A stretch of DNA of 64,000 nucleotides, taken from an uncultured Acholeplasmatales bacterium (GTDB lineage: Bacteria > Bacillota_I > Bacilli_A > Acholeplasmatales > Anaeroplasmataceae). The stretch lies in the NCBI GenBank assembly GCA_944324705.1, contig CALUXI010000006.1:1-64000 (forward strand). Direction: 5' to 3'. The notes under the pieces were generated by a model. The model saw nothing but the letters and a program-made list of their open reading frames with translations. It did no database searches and was not told the origin of the DNA. Made by a program: the position numbers and the translations under genes. Below, piece after piece: positions 25,784 through 37,083 of this stretch; position 1 is the first letter of the stretch; each line of letters starts with the position of its first letter.

Positions 25784-27031
25784 CTATCTAGAGACAGCGT
25801 CTATAGCCTCCTTAATGATTTTAGGTAGTATTTTGCAATGTTCTTCATTAATAGAACAAATAGCTACCCTCATACCATAATCTAAAGGAACAATATGGAC
25901 TCCTTTTTTGACTAAATATTCATAAACAGCGTTAGGGTTTTTACATTCAAAAGTAACGAAGAATCCACATTTGAAAGGTAAAGTTTTTAAACCAACTTCT
26001 CTTGCTGAAGAAATGAAGGCAGCGCTCCTTCGTCTAATGAAATTAGTTACCTCAGTCAATTCTTTTTCAAAAGGTTTTAAATATTTTTCTTCACCTAAAA
26101 TTTTAGCTATTAAATACATACCATAAGTAGTAGACATAGAATATTTAGCTCTAGCACTAAATTGACAAGCATTAGTAAAGTCTTCAATATTTTCTTTGTT
26201 TTTATTTAAACCAATCATAGCTCCAATTCTTAGACCATATAAACCTAATGTTTTAGAACCTGAGAAAGCAAAAATTGTTAAAACATTTTCATTGAATAAT
26301 CTAAAGTTATAAATAGTTTCTCTAGTATAATCTTTACCTTCTTTATCATAATCAATATAAGCCATATCATATAATAAAATAAAAGGATGTTCTTTAGTCG
26401 CGGCTTCATTGATTATATTAATTAAATCTAACCATTCTTCGTGAGTTAGACCATAGCCAGTAGGATTTTGACATGGATCATTAATAACAAAAAGAATTCT
26501 TTTTTGAGTTTTTTGTAATTCTTGGATTTGTTTTTTAACATCTTCTAAATTAAATGTTCCTTTGTCATTAAACATTTTATAGGTTTGATAACCTAAAAAA
26601 TTTTCATAGCCAATTTGGATATAGTTAGTCCACATATAATTAGGTAATAAAACTTTTTCATTTTGATTTAAATAATTAGAAAAGACATTACTTATAGCCC
26701 CACTACCACCAGGTGTAGCAACAATAGATAAATGTTCATGTTCTAAAAAATAAGGTAAGTGTTTATCAAATACCCATTTTAAAACTGCATCACAAAAGGG
26801 TTTAACTCCAATTGTATTCGTATAAGGAAACTTTTCTTCATCTTTTAAAATCTTATCAACTTCACTTACACTTTTAAAAGTATAGAATTTTTCATTCTCA
26901 TCATATAACATCCCGATAGTAGCATTAATAACACTAGGATCTTTAGATTTAGCTTCCTTAGCTACTTGAGACATAGTAATAATATTAGAACGTTCTTTTT
27001 TATCTTCTGAATGTTCAACTAAAATACGCAT
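25784..27031 (-). CDS. Class I pyridoxal-phosphate aminotransferase
   Basis: Fold-type I features are present: substrate-side TIGMLYDENE, the NDPCQNPTGYGL motif with the PLP-contacting Asn, YDMAYIDY with the PLP-ring Asp, and SGSKTLGLYGLRIG with the Schiff-base Lys. The 415-residue length fits aspartate/aromatic aminotransferases, and a role in aromatic amino-acid synthesis is possible given aroF-pheA elsewhere in the window. The ATG at 27031 follows AGGAGG. It is the first gene of an operon with the ABC exporter. Confidence 0.88.
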   Translation of the reverse strand: MRILVEHSEDKKERSNIITMSQVAKEAKSKDPSVINATIGMLYDENEKFYTFKSVSEVDKILKDEEKFPYTNTIGVKPFCDAVLKWVFDKHLPYFLEHEHLSIVATPGGSGAISNVFSNYLNQNEKVLLPNYMWTNYIQIGYENFLGYQTYKMFNDKGTFNLEDVKKQIQELQKTQKRILFVINDPCQNPTGYGLTHEEWLDLINIINEAATKEHPFILLYDMAYIDYDKEGKDYTRETIYNFRLFNENVLTIFAFSGSKTLGLYGLRIGAMIGLNKNKENIEDFTNACQFSARAKYSMSTTYGMYLIAKILGEEKYLKPFEKELTEVTNFIRRRSAAFISSAREVGLKTLPFKCGFFVTFECKNPNAVYEYLVKKGVHIVPLDYGMRVAICSINEEHCKILPKIIKEAIDAVSR

Positions 27032-27189
27032 AAACAATACCTCCTATAAAATGATAATAAATTATAGCACAATTTATTTAAAAAAGTATTAAAACATTAT
27101 TATTTTGTGTAAACTTTACCAAAAAAAATTTATTTGCCTTTCTATTTAATAGCCTTTGTGATATAATTTTTCAGAATGGAGTGAAATAA

Positions 27190-28680
27190 ATGCAAAATAT
27201 ATCTGAACAAGAAAAAATTAGACGTGAAAAGTTAGAATATTTAAAAGAAAAAGGAATAGCTCCTTTTGGTCAAAAATATGTAAGAACTGATAATGCTAAA
27301 ACAGTAGTAGAAAAATATGATAAATATACAAAAGAAGAACTTGAAGAAAAACATTTTGAAGTAAGTATAGCCGGAAGAATGATTGCTAAAAGACGTCAAG
27401 GAAAAATAGGCTTTATCAATATTCAAGATAAATTTGGTAATACACAATGTTATATTGCAAAAGATATGATTGGTGAAGAAAATTATGATGTTTTCATTAA
27501 ATCTGATATCGGTGATATTTTAGGTATTAAAGGTTATGTAATGCGCACAAATACAAACCAACTAACTGTTAAATGTACAGAATTTACACATTTGACTAAA
27601 GCTTTAAGACCATTACCTGAAAAATTCCATGGCTTACAAGATGTTGAAGAAGCAAGACGTCGTCGTTATGTTGATTTAATTGTTAATGAAGAAAGTCGCA
27701 AAGTAGCTTTTATGCGCCCTAGAATAATTAGAGCTGTTCAACATTTTTTTGATGGTCAAGGATTTGTTGAAGTTGAAACCCCAGTTTTACAACCAATTTT
27801 AGGTGGGGCAGCAGCTAGACCATTTGTTACTCATCATAATGCTTTAGATATGGAATTTTATTTAAGAATAGCAACTGAATTACCTTTAAAGAGATTAATT
27901 GTAGGTGGCATGGAAGCAGTTTATGAAATCGGTAGATTATTTAGAAATGAAGGCGTAGATGCTAAACATAATCCAGAATTTACAACTGTTGAAGCTTATC
28001 TTGCGTATGCTGATATGTATGATATGATGGATTTAATTGAAAATTTCTTTAAAGAAGTAACTACTGAAGTACTAGGAACAACAACTTTAGAATTTGATGG
28101 TCATACTTATGATTTATCTAAATTTAGACGTGTTCATATGGTTGATGCTATTAAAGATAAAACAGGTGTTGATTTCTGGCAACCTATGAGTTTTGAAGAT
28201 GCAAGTAAAATTGCTAAAGAACATGGTGTAGAAGTTCCTAATCATTTTACAGGAGTAGGTCATATTATTAATGCCTTTTTTGAAAAATATTGTGAAGACG
28301 ATATGGTTGAACCAACTTTAGTTTATGGCCATCCAGTCGAGATTTCTCCACTTGCTAAAAGAAATGATAAAGATCCACGTTTTACAGATCGTTTTGAATG
28401 CTATATTGGTGGTACAGAATATGCTAATGCCTTTAGTGAATTAAATGATCCAATTGATCAATTAGGTCGTTTCACTGAACAATTAGAAGAAAGAAAATTA
28501 GGTAATGACGAAGCTTGTGAAATAGATACTGATTTCGTTGAAGCTTTAGAATATGGTATGCCTCCTACAGGTGGTATTGGAATTGGTATTGATAGATTAG
28601 TAATGCTTTTAACAGGTAAAACTAATATTCGTGATATTATATTATTCCCACATAATAGACAAAGAGGTAAGAAAGACTAA
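27190..28680 (+). CDS. lysS: Lysyl-tRNA synthetase, class II
   Basis: The enzyme charges tRNA-Lys. The N-terminal OB fold (residues 50-150, containing [11 protein letters not shown]) precedes the class II core. Motif 2 is at [15 protein letters not shown] and motif 3 at [14 protein letters not shown]. The 496-residue length is typical. A TATAAT box at about 27160 and a GGAGTG ribosome binding site precede the ATG. The stop overlaps the next start by one base, so the synthetase heads a four-gene operon. Confidence 0.96.
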   Translation: MQNISEQEKIRREKLEYLKEKGIAPFGQKYVRTDNAKTVVEKYDKYTKEELEEKHFEVSIAGRMIAKRRQGKIGFINIQDKFGNTQCYIAKDMIGEENYDVFIKSDIGDILGIKGYVMRTNTNQLTVKCTEFTHLTKALRPLPEKFHGLQDVEEARRRRYVDLIVNEESRKVAFMRPRIIRAVQHFFDGQGFVEVETPVLQPILGGAAARPFVTHHNALDMEFYLRIATELPLKRLIVGGMEAVYEIGRLFRNEGVDAKHNPEFTTVEAYLAYADMYDMMDLIENFFKEVTTEVLGTTTLEFDGHTYDLSKFRRVHMVDAIKDKTGVDFWQPMSFEDASKIAKEHGVEVPNHFTGVGHIINAFFEKYCEDDMVEPTLVYGHPVEISPLAKRNDKDPRFTDRFECYIGGTEYANAFSELNDPIDQLGRFTEQLEERKLGNDEACEIDTDFVEALEYGMPPTGGIGIGIDRLVMLLTGKTNIRDIILFPHNRQRGKKD

Positions 28681-29303
28681 TGGATATATTTACCGATTAT
28701 GCTAATTGGAAAATAGAAAAATATGATTTAATAACAACTTTAAAAGAAGTCGATAGTGCTATTATTAAAAGATATTTGAATGTTTTATTAGTTTTAGATT
28801 ATTTATATGAAATTGTTGTTGATAAAAAAAGAAAATTATCTAATGATGAAGAAGTTATTTTTAATACAGGTTTTGAATATTTAGATAATAATTTTATAAC
28901 AATTGAAGAATTGCTAAAAAACAATTTCAATAATAATTTTAAAGAAATGGAAAGTTGTGCTAAAACAATTAATCTTTATTTATATACTTTAGATTTTGAA
29001 GATGAATTGTTAAATTTAGTGCCAGAAACAGATGTTACTTTAATGCCTGATCTAAAAAAACTAGAAGATTTTGAAGACGAGGTTAGTACATATTTGAATA
29101 ATAAAACAAATGTTGATGACGCTATGTTTGTTAAACTAGATGAAATAACTGAAAATATCTTTTATAGACGTGGTTTAGAAATAAATCCTATGGATAGTAT
29201 TTTCTATCAAATTGCTGAAACTTATGATTTAATAAAAGAAGAAACGGATGTATTTAATGACTACATTAATAAAAGGATAAAAAATGATAAGGAAGGCAAA
29301 TAA
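28680..29303 (+). CDS. Helical cytosolic protein of unknown function
   Basis: This 207-residue acidic protein is almost entirely alpha-helical by composition, without a membrane helix, signal peptide or recognised motif. Its ATG overlaps the lysS stop (TAATG) and its 3' end overlaps the following acetyltransferase by 20 bases. The tight packing argues that it is expressed together with lysS. I do not recognise a family. Confidence 0.7.
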   Translation: MDIFTDYANWKIEKYDLITTLKEVDSAIIKRYLNVLLVLDYLYEIVVDKKRKLSNDEEVIFNTGFEYLDNNFITIEELLKNNFNNNFKEMESCAKTINLYLYTLDFEDELLNLVPETDVTLMPDLKKLEDFEDEVSTYLNNKTNVDDAMFVKLDEITENIFYRRGLEINPMDSIFYQIAETYDLIKEETDVFNDYINKRIKNDKEGK

Positions 29304-29796
29304 AACAGATATTGATTCTATTTTAGAAATAGTTTTAGATGCTAGAAAACTTATTTCTAAGCTTGGTTTTAAACAATGGACAAAAGAAAGTAATTACCCT
29401 AATTATGACACTTTTTTAAATGATATTAAAAATGATGAATTATATGTATATGTTATTAATGATCAAGTTGAAGCAGTTATGGCTTTAGTTAAAGAACATA
29501 ATTATGATTATGATAATATTGAAGGTAAATGGCTTAGTAACGCCAAATATTATACAATTCATCGCTTGGCAGTTAAGGAAGTTGCCAGAGGTAAGGGTTT
29601 AGCTTATTCTTTAATAGATTATGCTAAAAATATATGTTTAAAAGATAAAGTTAATTTAAGAATAGATACTCATTTAAAAAATATTCCTATGCAAAATTTA
29701 ATTAATAAATCTGGTTTTAAATATACTGGTATTATTAAACTTAAAGATGAATTGATTGAACCTGAAAGAAAGGCCTATGAATTGGTGCTAGTATGA
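29284..29796 (+). CDS. GNAT-family N-acetyltransferase
   Basis: GNAT enzymes move an acetyl group from acetyl-CoA to an amine. The acetyl-CoA loop is AVKEVARGKGLAYSLIDYA at about residues 96-114. The C-terminal strand pair MQNLINKSGFKYTG is typical. The substrate cannot be read from the sequence. It overlaps both neighbours and ends in an ATGA overlap with the glycosyltransferase gene. Confidence 0.88.
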   Translation: MIRKANKTDIDSILEIVLDARKLISKLGFKQWTKESNYPNYDTFLNDIKNDELYVYVINDQVEAVMALVKEHNYDYDNIEGKWLSNAKYYTIHRLAVKEVARGKGLAYSLIDYAKNICLKDKVNLRIDTHLKNIPMQNLINKSGFKYTGIIKLKDELIEPERKAYELVLV

Positions 29797-30815
29797 AAGT
29801 CTTATTATATTCTGAGAATCAAAAAACTTTTAAAAAAAGTGGTATAGGTCATGCCTTACTACAACAAAAAGAAGCCTTAGAACAAAATGGGATTGAAGTT
29901 ACATTTAATCCTAAAGATAGTTATGATATTTGTCACATTAATACTTTATTAGGTAAAAGTTATCGGTTTTTAAAAAAATTAAAGAAAAAACATATTCCTT
30001 ATGTTGTTCATGGTCATTCTACAAAAGAAGATTTTTTGAATTCATTTAAATTTTCTAACACCTTATTGGCTCCATGGTTTAATCGTAATATTTTAAGAAT
30101 GTATAATAATACTAAATACATCATTACTCCGACTACATATTCTAAAAAGTTAATCAGTAATTATGGTGTTAAAGCTAAAATATATGCTATTAGTAATGGT
30201 ATTAATTTAGCTAAATATATTGAACAAAATAAATATAATGAAGAAGAAGAAAATGCATTTTATAAGTTTTTAAACATTGATAAGAATGATAAATTTATTA
30301 TTGGTATGGGATTTTACTTCGTTAGAAAAGGTTTAATCGATTTTATTGAAGTTGCAAGGCATTTTCCTAATATTAAATTTATTTGGTTTGGCAAACGTTA
30401 TCCTTTAATAACTTCAAGACCAATTATGAAAGCTATAAAAAATAAACCTGATAATGTTATATTACCAGGTTATGTTGGTATGAATTATAAAAAAATAGCT
30501 TTTGCTAAAAGTAGTTTATTTTTCTTTCCTTCTTATGAAGAAACAGAGGGTATTGTTACATTAGAGGCCTTAGCTAGTAAGTTACCTTTACTAGTTAGAG
30601 ATATAGGGGTTTATGATGGTTGGTTAAAGAAAGATTATAATTGCCATATGGGAACTAATAATGATGATTTTATTGCTGAAATTAATAATATATTAAACAA
30701 TTCACAAACTGAAATTGTTAATAATGGTTATAAAGTAGTAGAAACAAGAGATTTAAAAATAATTGGTCAAAAATTAAAAGAAGTATATGAAGAAGTAATA
30801 AGAGAAAATAAATAA
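29793..30815 (+). CDS. GT4-family glycosyltransferase, glycolipid-synthase-like
   Basis: The 340-residue protein has the two Rossmann domains of GT-B enzymes. The donor-binding site is in FPSYEETEGIVTLEALASKLP with the E-x7-E pattern. The N terminus holds KSGIGHALLQQKEAL and the acceptor side VVHGHSTKEDF. Overall it resembles the diacylglycerol glucosyltransferases of Streptococcus and Acholeplasma, so a membrane glycolipid role is a reasonable inference. It is the last gene of the lysS operon and precedes a terminator. Confidence 0.85.
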   Translation: MKVLLYSENQKTFKKSGIGHALLQQKEALEQNGIEVTFNPKDSYDICHINTLLGKSYRFLKKLKKKHIPYVVHGHSTKEDFLNSFKFSNTLLAPWFNRNILRMYNNTKYIITPTTYSKKLISNYGVKAKIYAISNGINLAKYIEQNKYNEEEENAFYKFLNIDKNDKFIIGMGFYFVRKGLIDFIEVARHFPNIKFIWFGKRYPLITSRPIMKAIKNKPDNVILPGYVGMNYKKIAFAKSSLFFFPSYEETEGIVTLEALASKLPLLVRDIGVYDGWLKKDYNCHMGTNNDDFIAEINNILNNSQTEIVNNGYKVVETRDLKIIGQKLKEVYEEVIRENK

Positions 30816-30821
30816 TAAAAT

Positions 30822-30862
30822 AAGGATTAACACTATTTGATGATATGATGTTAATCCTTTTA
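30822..30862 (+). terminator. Terminator of the lysS operon
   Basis: AAGGATTAAC pairs with GTTAATCCTT across a long AT-rich loop and is followed by TTTT. Confidence 0.85.
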
Positions 30863-30878
30863 ATTTACTTTTATAACC

Positions 30879-31166
30879 TTAATCTTCACTATTAATTTTT
30901 ATAGCAGACGAACTAGTTGCTAAAACAAAAGAACCACCAGCACTAGCATAAGCTAAAATTATAAATAGATATCCTAATGTATCAATTCCAATATAAGCTA
31001 ATATAATACAAGCATAACCTAATAAATTGCCAATAAAAGCAAATAATGCCTCTTTAGTTTTCCTTGTTTTTAATTCTCCAATAACACAAAAGGTTATAAA
31101 AGCAGATACAAAAGGGGCTAATATTAAGGCAACAGCAAGAAAGATACCACCTATTTGCTCACTCAT
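30879..31166 (-). CDS. Small three-helix membrane protein
   Basis: Three hydrophobic helices fill 95 residues, with a basic cytoplasmic loop (GELKTRKTKE) between the first two. A CGGAGG site inside the upstream gene and an ATGA overlap show translational coupling. It is the last gene of a three-gene secreted/membrane unit. No family is recognised; its size and topology would suit an immunity or accessory protein, but nothing proves that. Confidence 0.65.
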   Translation of the reverse strand: MSEQIGGIFLAVALILAPFVSAFITFCVIGELKTRKTKEALFAFIGNLLGYACIILAYIGIDTLGYLFIILAYASAGGSFVLATSSSAIKINSED

Positions 31167-31432
31167 ATTGTTTCCTCCGTATCAATTATTCTTCTAGATG
31201 CTATAGTTAATGTAGTAAAATAGCAGAAAATTATTGATATTATATAATAAGCTATCATTCCATTTAAATAAATTCCAATTGAACAACTAGCAAATCCAAT
31301 AAATAAAGCTATAGCAATTATACCATAAAGTCTTAAGGGTTTTTGGATAATAACAATTAAGCCTATTAAATTTAGTGCTATAGGAAGTATCAAAAAACAA
31401 AATATAGAACTTACCTCATTAAATAATATCAT
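31163..31432 (-). CDS. Small membrane protein, middle gene of the same operon
   Basis: The 89-residue product has three transmembrane helices (IFCFLILPIALNLIGLIVI and two more) and a short charged tail. The ATG is 11 bases after the preceding stop with a weak AGGTGAA site, and the stop overlaps the next ATG. No family is recognised. Confidence 0.65.
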   Translation of the reverse strand: MILFNEVSSIFCFLILPIALNLIGLIVIIQKPLRLYGIIAIALFIGFASCSIGIYLNGMIAYYIISIIFCYFTTLTIASRRIIDTEETI

Positions 31433-31442
31433 AGTCGTTCAC

Positions 31443-32369
31443 CTACAATTCAAATTTAAAATCAGTAGGGAATTCAACGGAACGTTTTGTATGTTTTATA
31501 GACCAAGTTAGGCCAACTCCGTAAGAACCACCTTTATCTGATATAGCTAGTGATGAAGATAACGCAAGGGCAACTTCAGCATGATCATAGCTTGCTATGG
31601 AATTAAAATATGTTCCGTCATCTTCTATATAATGGCCATTAAATTCATAGTGAGCTTTGTAGTTATAAATAGATGTTGAAATTGAACTTTCAGGCAATTT
31701 TAAGAGACAAGCAGAACCATACCAATTTCCATCAATGACATTTTGCATGCTAGAAGAACTAACACTTTCTTTAATGTTTTTTGCAGTGGTTCCTTTTGTC
31801 ACTAAATCATATGAATACCAACCTTGTCTAGAATCATTAATTACGGTCATATTCATACTAATTGCTCCTAAAGAATCAGTGTATCTAAAAAAAGGTGTTA
31901 TTAACCACTCCGCATCAATGCTAAATTTGTACTCTCTATCACCAAGATAAGCAACAGTGTAAGTAATTTTCATGTAATTATCTTCAAAATCATTTGTAGA
32001 ACTATTGCTTGAACCAGCCCATCCTTCACCCCAGTAGGTTTCGGTTATAATAACACTGTTTGTACTAGTATCATAATCATCTTTAGGGTAATTAAAACTT
32101 TGAGAGAATGAATAGATATATTTCGCCCGTTTGTATTCTTCAAGAGAATTAATACTTAATTCTTTTATAAAGTCATCACTCATTCCTAATTCACGTAACA
32201 AGTATTTAGAATCAACAGTTGTGTTTTCTAGATTATCAACCTTTTTAACACTATATGTATTAGTTTCAACAATGGTGCTTATCTCAATACAATTTGTGGG
32301 TTTATAATTAAAACTTACAAGTGTAAAAAGAATAAGAGATAAAAAAATTATAATAAGATATTTTTTCAT
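31443..32369 (-). CDS. Secreted protein of unknown function, first gene of a three-gene operon
   Basis: A signal peptide (MKKYLIIIFLSLILFTLVSF) leads a 308-residue exported protein rich in Tyr, Ser and aromatic strands, probably beta-structured. Near its end it carries YGVGLTWSIKHTKRS. A stretch YKAHYEFNGHYIE is loosely similar to YEAIYQFNHGSFY in the secreted protein at 42148, but not enough to claim homology. It lacks its own ribosome binding site. Translation seems to depend on a seven-codon leader ORF whose TGA overlaps this ATG. Two small membrane proteins follow. Confidence 0.7.
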   Translation of the reverse strand: MKKYLIIIFLSLILFTLVSFNYKPTNCIEISTIVETNTYSVKKVDNLENTTVDSKYLLRELGMSDDFIKELSINSLEEYKRAKYIYSFSQSFNYPKDDYDTSTNSVIITETYWGEGWAGSSNSSTNDFEDNYMKITYTVAYLGDREYKFSIDAEWLITPFFRYTDSLGAISMNMTVINDSRQGWYSYDLVTKGTTAKNIKESVSSSSMQNVIDGNWYGSACLLKLPESSISTSIYNYKAHYEFNGHYIEDDGTYFNSIASYDHAEVALALSSSLAISDKGGSYGVGLTWSIKHTKRSVEFPTDFKFEL

Positions 32370-32389
32370 AACATTTTTTTGTTAGTCAT
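32366..32389 (-). CDS. Seven-codon leader ORF coupled to the secreted protein
   Basis: A strong GGAGG (32407-32403) is followed after 13 bases by ATG and six more codons (MTNKKML), then TGA. That TGA shares bases with the ATG of the secreted-protein gene. Frame inspection shows a stop just upstream in the long gene's own frame, so the long gene cannot begin earlier. Reinitiation after this mini-ORF is the simplest way to translate it. Confidence 0.5.
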   Translation of the reverse strand: MTNKKML

Positions 32390-32407
32390 AGAGACTAATT
32401 TTCCTCC

Positions 32408-32654
32408 TTTTTGTATGTGATGTACATTGTATTTACAATTGTATAATAGTCCCTTTCGCCTATAATGTCAATAATTAGTATAAATTTAGTATAATTTTAA
32501 GGTTTTTATAGTTTTTCTTAAAAAATACAATAAACTTCGAAAACAATATAAATTGTAAATTGGTTTCAAAGTTATATTCAAATTCATAAATATTGGCCTT
32601 AAATAGAAGAAACATTAATGAATAGAGCTACATTTGATTTTCTAATAAGGAAGT
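32408..32654. other. Intergenic region
   Basis: This AT-rich stretch carries the promoter side of the secreted-protein operon on the minus strand. I see no gene or conserved RNA in it. Confidence 0.5.
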
Positions 32655-32686
32655 TAAAAAGAAAAAGACAAGGATAACCCTGTCTT
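32655..32686 (-). terminator. Terminator of the aldolase/isomerase operon
   Basis: On the minus strand AAGACAGGG pairs with CCTTGTCTT around a short loop and is followed by TTTCTTTTT. Confidence 0.8.
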
Positions 32687-33323
32687 ATAGATTTAATAAT
32701 TTTTTGCAATATTCCTTAATAGGTCCTTCTTTAGCATCTTTAAAGAAGTTATTTTTGAAAGAATCACGATCGATTGTTTCTTTTAAAAAGTTTTGATCGA
32801 TATTTTTTAAGATATATAGCATATCTGTGTGAGTAACTTCTTTTACAGAGTCTAAAATTTTCTTATTTGTTTGTTCAGGAATGGCTCTTTCTTTTGGATA
32901 GCCTTGACCTTTAGGACCATTGAATAGTTTTTCAAAACAATATTCTAAATTTAATTCAGCACCCCAACCAAATCCTTTAGCAAATGGGAAGGCAACAGCA
33001 TTACCATCGTTGATTTGATTAAACATATAAGCATCAGAAGGATCAACAATGTGTCCACATAATACTTTAGGGAAAGAGTTTAAAGCAAGCATAGCACCTT
33101 CACCAGTACCACAACCAGTAACTACAAAGTCACAGGCTTCAGCATTAATTAAAATAGCAGCAAGTAAACCGTTTTGAACATAAGTTAGTGGTTTATCTTC
33201 AGCTCCAAACATACCATAATTTTTGACAGTATGACCATATTTTTCAGCCACATTTTGTAAAGTTGTGAAGATTAATTCATTTTTACTAGCTTGAGAATTT
33301 TCGTTTATTAATACAATACGCAT
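32685..33323 (-). CDS. RpiB/LacAB-family sugar-phosphate isomerase
   Basis: The family interconverts aldose and ketose phosphates such as ribose 5-phosphate and ribulose 5-phosphate. The diagnostic stretch TGCGTGEGAMLALN is at about residue 70, with the catalytic Cys. At 212 residues it is longer than RpiB (about 150), with a C-terminal extension, so its substrate may not be ribose phosphate. It starts three bases after the aldolase gene, with which it forms an operon. Confidence 0.85.
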   Translation of the reverse strand: MRIVLINENSQASKNELIFTTLQNVAEKYGHTVKNYGMFGAEDKPLTYVQNGLLAAILINAEACDFVVTGCGTGEGAMLALNSFPKVLCGHIVDPSDAYMFNQINDGNAVAFPFAKGFGWGAELNLEYCFEKLFNGPKGQGYPKERAIPEQTNKKILDSVKEVTHTDMLYILKNIDQNFLKETIDRDSFKNNFFKDAKEGPIKEYCKKLLNL

Positions 33324-33326
33324 TGA

Positions 33327-34196
33327 TTATTCTGCCTTTCCAACTGAACCAAATACAGTCATTTTTTGTTTAACTAATTCTTTAATAGCTTCAGTACCAG
33401 GAGCAAGTAATTTACGAGGATCAAATCCTTTTTTAACTTGATCTTTACCTTCTTCAATATACTTTCTAGTAGCAGCAGCAAAAGCTAATTGACATTCAGT
33501 GTTAACATTAATTTTGCATACACCTAAGCTAATAGCTTCTTTGATCATATCTTCAGGGATACCAGTTCCACCATGAAGAACAAGAGGCATACCAGGACAT
33601 TTTTCTTTAATTTGTTCTAATACATCAAAATTTAAGCCTGGCCAGTTTTCAGGATAAACACCATGAATGTTACCAATACCAGCAGCTAGCATATCGATAC
33701 CTAAACTAGCAATTTTTTTACATTCTTCTGGATCAGCGAATTCACCCATACCAACTACACCATCTTCTTCGCCACCAATTGAACCAACTTCAGCTTCAAC
33801 AGAAGCATTATATTTTTTAGCTAATTCAACGATTTCAACAGTTTTTTCTACATTTTCTTCAAATGGATAATGAGAACCATCGAACATAACAGAAGTATAA
33901 CCAGCAGCTAAAGCGGCCTTTGCACCTTCATAAGTACCATGGTCTAAATGTAAGGCAACAGGAACTGTAATGTTTAAAGTTTCAACCATTGCTTTTACCA
34001 TACTAGCTACTACCTTATAGCCAGTCATGTATTTATTAGCACCTTCAGATACACCTAACATAACTGGTGATTTTGTTTCTTCGGCAGCTAATAAAATAGC
34101 TTTTGTCCATTCTAAATTATTGATATTGAAAGCCCCTACTGCATAGTGACCTTCTTTTGCTTTTTGTACCATTTCTTTTGCATTAACAAGTGGCAT
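33327..34196 (-). CDS. fba: Class II fructose-bisphosphate aldolase
   Basis: The zinc enzyme splits fructose 1,6-bisphosphate in glycolysis. Zinc and catalytic residues appear in ALHLDHGTYE, in the EAEVGSIGGEEDG loop, in GNIHGVY and in LVLHGGTGIPE. The C-terminal phosphate loop INVNTECQ is present. The ATG at 34196 follows GGAGG and starts MPLVNAKEMV, the normal N terminus. The isomerase gene follows it closely. Confidence 0.95.
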   Translation of the reverse strand: MPLVNAKEMVQKAKEGHYAVGAFNINNLEWTKAILLAAEETKSPVMLGVSEGANKYMTGYKVVASMVKAMVETLNITVPVALHLDHGTYEGAKAALAAGYTSVMFDGSHYPFEENVEKTVEIVELAKKYNASVEAEVGSIGGEEDGVVGMGEFADPEECKKIASLGIDMLAAGIGNIHGVYPENWPGLNFDVLEQIKEKCPGMPLVLHGGTGIPEDMIKEAISLGVCKINVNTECQLAFAAATRKYIEEGKDQVKKGFDPRKLLAPGTEAIKELVKQKMTVFGSVGKAE

Positions 34197-34505
34197 ATTT
34201 AATTCCTCCATTAATTTGAATTTCCACTTTCTTATTATAACTTAAACCGCTATTATTTTCAACTTATAGACTTTAAAAATAGTGAGATGTTGATCGTAAA
34301 AGTAAATTATACAGGTGTTTAAATAAAAATATTAAGCTATAAATATGTTGGTAGTTTATTTTGTTTTACAGAAATTATGCTTTATATATGACATAATTTC
34401 GATGAGTATTATAACAACTTATCAATAATAGATATGAGATTTATATATTGTTATATTTGTATTTATAAAACTAAATTCTTTATGTCAATAAATATGAGCG
34501 TAAGT
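34197..34505. other. Intergenic region upstream of fba
   Basis: About 310 bases of AT-rich DNA must contain the fba promoter on the minus strand. I see no ORF with a ribosome binding site and no recognisable riboswitch. Confidence 0.5.
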
Positions 34506-36232
<1,727 letters not shown>

Positions 36233-36267
36233 TTAAAAATGAGTTCTTAAAGCAAGTCTAAAATTAA

Positions 36268-37083
36268 TTAAACTAATTTTGGTAAAGTTGGGAATAATTT
36301 GTGGTATTCATCATAAATATCATCAAAATCATGCATTTTAAAGAAACTATGAACTTTAGAAACTTCCCATTGTTTAATATTATATATTTTAAAGAAAGGT
36401 AAATATCTAATTCCTTTATTAAAATGTTTAATTACTGTATCTGGTTTTATTTTTCTTTGCTCATTATAGCGCATTGGCATATAAACTCTAGCTTTTGATA
36501 ATTTATAGAGTGCTGTTTGATCACTAAAGAATAATTTTTCAGTTTTCAATAATTTTATAGCTTCATTAAATAAATTAGTTTCATTTACTTTTTTCATATT
36601 GATATATAAGACACCAGAATTAAAATAATCGCGATGCAACCAAAATTTACCCATATAATCTAGGCAAACTCCAATTTCAGCATTGGAAATATCAATTTTA
36701 TTAAATTCTTCAAGTGACATAGTACACATAGTATCAGCATCTAAATAAATTAGTTTGTCACAATTAATATACCTTTGTAAAAATAATCTAGTCAATGATG
36801 CCGGACTATAGGCAGGGTTTTTATTAGGACTATCAGCAAATTCTTTAACGAATTCATCGGCTATATCATAATAAGAGAGTAGACTTTGGGGACTTTTTTG
36901 TTTTACAACTTTACAAAGTAAATCAAAATTTTCTTTTGATATTTTTTTACTAGGGTGCCAAGGAACTTCAATTGTCATAATATGAATGTGTACAGGTGAT
37001 TTAGTATATTTCAAAATGCTCAGGACATTTAGGCAAATACCAGTAAATATTTTGTTATCCCCGGTCAGTAGAACATGTATCAT
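36268..37083 (-). CDS. GT8-family glycosyltransferase
   Basis: The 271-residue protein has the GT-A layout of family 8. KLIYLDADTMC carries the metal-binding DxD, and FNSGVLYINMKKV and KVHSFFKMHDF supply later conserved positions. Family members transfer glucose or galactose to cell-surface acceptors. It starts within the end of the upstream flippase-like gene (29-base overlap), which suggests a joint envelope glycolipid or polymer role. The acceptor is unknown. Confidence 0.87.
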   Translation of the reverse strand: MIHVLLTGDNKIFTGICLNVLSILKYTKSPVHIHIMTIEVPWHPSKKISKENFDLLCKVVKQKSPQSLLSYYDIADEFVKEFADSPNKNPAYSPASLTRLFLQRYINCDKLIYLDADTMCTMSLEEFNKIDISNAEIGVCLDYMGKFWLHRDYFNSGVLYINMKKVNETNLFNEAIKLLKTEKLFFSDQTALYKLSKARVYMPMRYNEQRKIKPDTVIKHFNKGIRYLPFFKIYNIKQWEVSKVHSFFKMHDFDDIYDEYHKLFPTLPKLV

